Below are positions 5,582 through 6,197 of a stretch of DNA of 6,197 nucleotides, in pieces. The stretch is from Acidobacteriota bacterium (lineage in GTDB: Bacteria > Planctomycetota > Phycisphaerae > WQYP01 > JAJZKJ01): contig JAJZKJ010000140.1 in NCBI GenBank assembly GCA_021804195.1, forward strand, positions 1-6,197. The letters are read 5' to 3'. Below the pieces are notes generated by a model that saw nothing but the letters and a program-made list of their open reading frames with translations, was not told the origin of the DNA and did no database searches. The translations under genes and the position numbers were made by a program. Within the stretch, counting starts at the first letter, position 1, and the number at the start of each line of letters is the position of its first letter.

Positions 5582-6197
5582 ATGCGCAAAAACCTGGCGC
5601 GGGGCCTGGGGATGGCATTGCTGATGGCCGGGGCGGCGGCGGGACAAAGCATTTATCCGCCGGCGCATCCGGGGCCGCAGTTGCCAGCACAAAAGCCGGG
5701 GGTTCAGCCGCCGGCGGCGGCGCACAAACTTCCTCCTCCGAAAGTTCGAAGCCGCTCTCTTTCGCCCACGGCGCGGGCCAATGCCCTGCCCGGCCAGCAG
5801 TTCCGGACGGCGCCGCGTCCCAATGCCGATTTCAACCCCACCGAGTCCAAACACGACCTGAGGGTGGGAAATTTTTATTACAACCTGGGCAATTATGTGG
5901 GAGCGCTGTCGCGTTACCGGGCCGCGTTCCGCCACGATCCGCATAATGCCCAAGGGCTGTACCGCTGCGGCCAGACGATGAAAAAGATGAAGCTGTGGCA
6001 GGCCGCGCGGAATTACTTTCAGCTTTATTTAAAAAAATTTCCGCACGGGCGAAAATGGAAAGCGGCCGGCAAACAGATCCGCAAACTCAACCAGCCGCCC
6101 GCCGGGCCGCTGCGCGTGGAGGCCCGCATCCGGAATCGCCATGTGCCCGCGCCCGCCTGGGCGGAAGCCCTGCCGGACCATCGCATGCGAGTGCGCT
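5582..6197 (+). CDS. Secreted TPR-repeat protein, 3' end replaced by an mnmA fragment at the window edge
   Basis: The frame is open from the ATG at 5582 to the window end; no stop is seen. A signal peptide is likely: RKNLAR, then a hydrophobic run (residues 8-20) with AAA-G as possible cleavage site. Residues 25-80 are a Pro/Ala-rich linker. Residues 88-165 look like two TPR units: DLRVGNFYYNLGNYVGALSRY, in part, with FRHDPHNAQGLYRCGQTM, and then LWQAARNYFQLYLKKFP. Such repeats mediate protein-protein contacts, here in the periplasm or outer membrane by inference. Start choice: GGAG (5573-5576) lies five bases before 5582 and only two before the ATG at 5579. After Asn170 the frame enters a 107-base exact copy of mnmA, giving 35 MnmA residues (171-205). 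The true native C-terminus is therefore unknown, and probably lies close to residue 170. Its neighbour suggests a role alongside the OmpA-like lipoprotein. Confidence 0.7.
   Translation, partial: MRKNLARGLGMALLMAGAAAGQSIYPPAHPGPQLPAQKPGVQPPAAAHKLPPPKVRSRSLSPTARANALPGQQFRTAPRPNADFNPTESKHDLRVGNFYYNLGNYVGALSRYRAAFRHDPHNAQGLYRCGQTMKKMKLWQAARNYFQLYLKKFPHGRKWKAAGKQIRKLNQPPAGPLRVEARIRNRHVPAPAWAEALPDHRMRVR
6091..6197 (+). repeat. 107-bp direct repeat, copy 2 (window end, fused to TPR gene)
   Basis: These bases are identical to mnmA 1506-1612 over all 107 positions and run to the final base of the window. The offset keeps the MnmA reading frame, so the TPR gene continues as MnmA residues 316-350. The copy has no upstream or downstream mnmA context. 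A contig-end overlap or misassembly explains this more simply than a biological fusion, but both remain possible. Confidence 0.97.

Noticed and set aside
5405..5953. Minus-strand open frame (182 residues) opposite the TPR gene
   Set aside because: The plus-strand frame has a ribosome site, signal peptide and TPR pattern; the minus-strand product is Arg-rich without features and overlaps the lipoprotein gene end.
6028..6037. TTTAAAA slippery-type heptamer in frame, within a run of seven A, in the TPR gene
   Set aside because: The zero frame continues sensibly through the TPR region (KKFPHGRKWKAAGKQI), and no structure or useful alternative frame is apparent. It is noted only as a possible indel-prone site.
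1..6197. CRISPR array, insertion sequence, tRNA gene or phage genes
   Set aside because: No regularly spaced repeats, transposase or integrase motifs, or tRNA-like cloverleaf were seen. The only long repeat is the 107-base pair.

Overview
The window is GC-rich (about 60% by eye) with tightly packed bacterial genes on both strands. The gene content is that of a diderm bacterium: an OmpA-family lipoprotein, UvrC, MnmA and a group I cysteine desulfurase. The MnmA sequence style (GRCCSLDD, CxxC, KPES.EICFVPG) and the small membrane protein ending in QDEEMFI remind me most of Acidobacteriota. That assignment is a family-level impression and was not checked by a search.

Layout. Positions 2-508 (+) hold the C-terminal part of a cysteine desulfurase, cut by the window edge. 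Positions 562-1701 (+) hold mnmA, followed by a probable intrinsic terminator. The desulfurase liberates sulfur from cysteine as a persulfide and MnmA uses such sulfur to thiolate U34 of tRNAs, so the pair makes sense as a unit. Converging on it from the minus strand are a DUF948-like membrane-anchored coiled-coil protein (2274-1759) and a YtxH-family protein (2646-2356). These two probably form a small operon behind a good sigma-70-type promoter at 2741-2713. Further upstream on the minus strand is uvrC (4494-2800), a nucleotide excision repair nuclease subunit that lacks the usual C-terminal helix-hairpin-helix domain.

A gene-free region of 314 bases (4495-4808), with a strikingly AT-rich core, separates uvrC from a divergent plus-strand pair. 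This pair is an OmpA/Pal-like lipoprotein (4809-5510) and a secreted TPR protein (from 5582 to the window end). Both are envelope proteins and may work together.

The most unusual signal is at the right edge. The last 107 bases (6091-6197) are an exact, same-frame copy of mnmA positions 1506-1612, so the TPR gene reads straight into a piece of MnmA. The match runs to the last base of the window, so an assembly chimera or contig-end overlap is the leading explanation; a real partial duplication is the alternative. I found no sequence support for a CRISPR array, insertion sequence, tRNA, rRNA, defence system or other evidently new multi-gene system.
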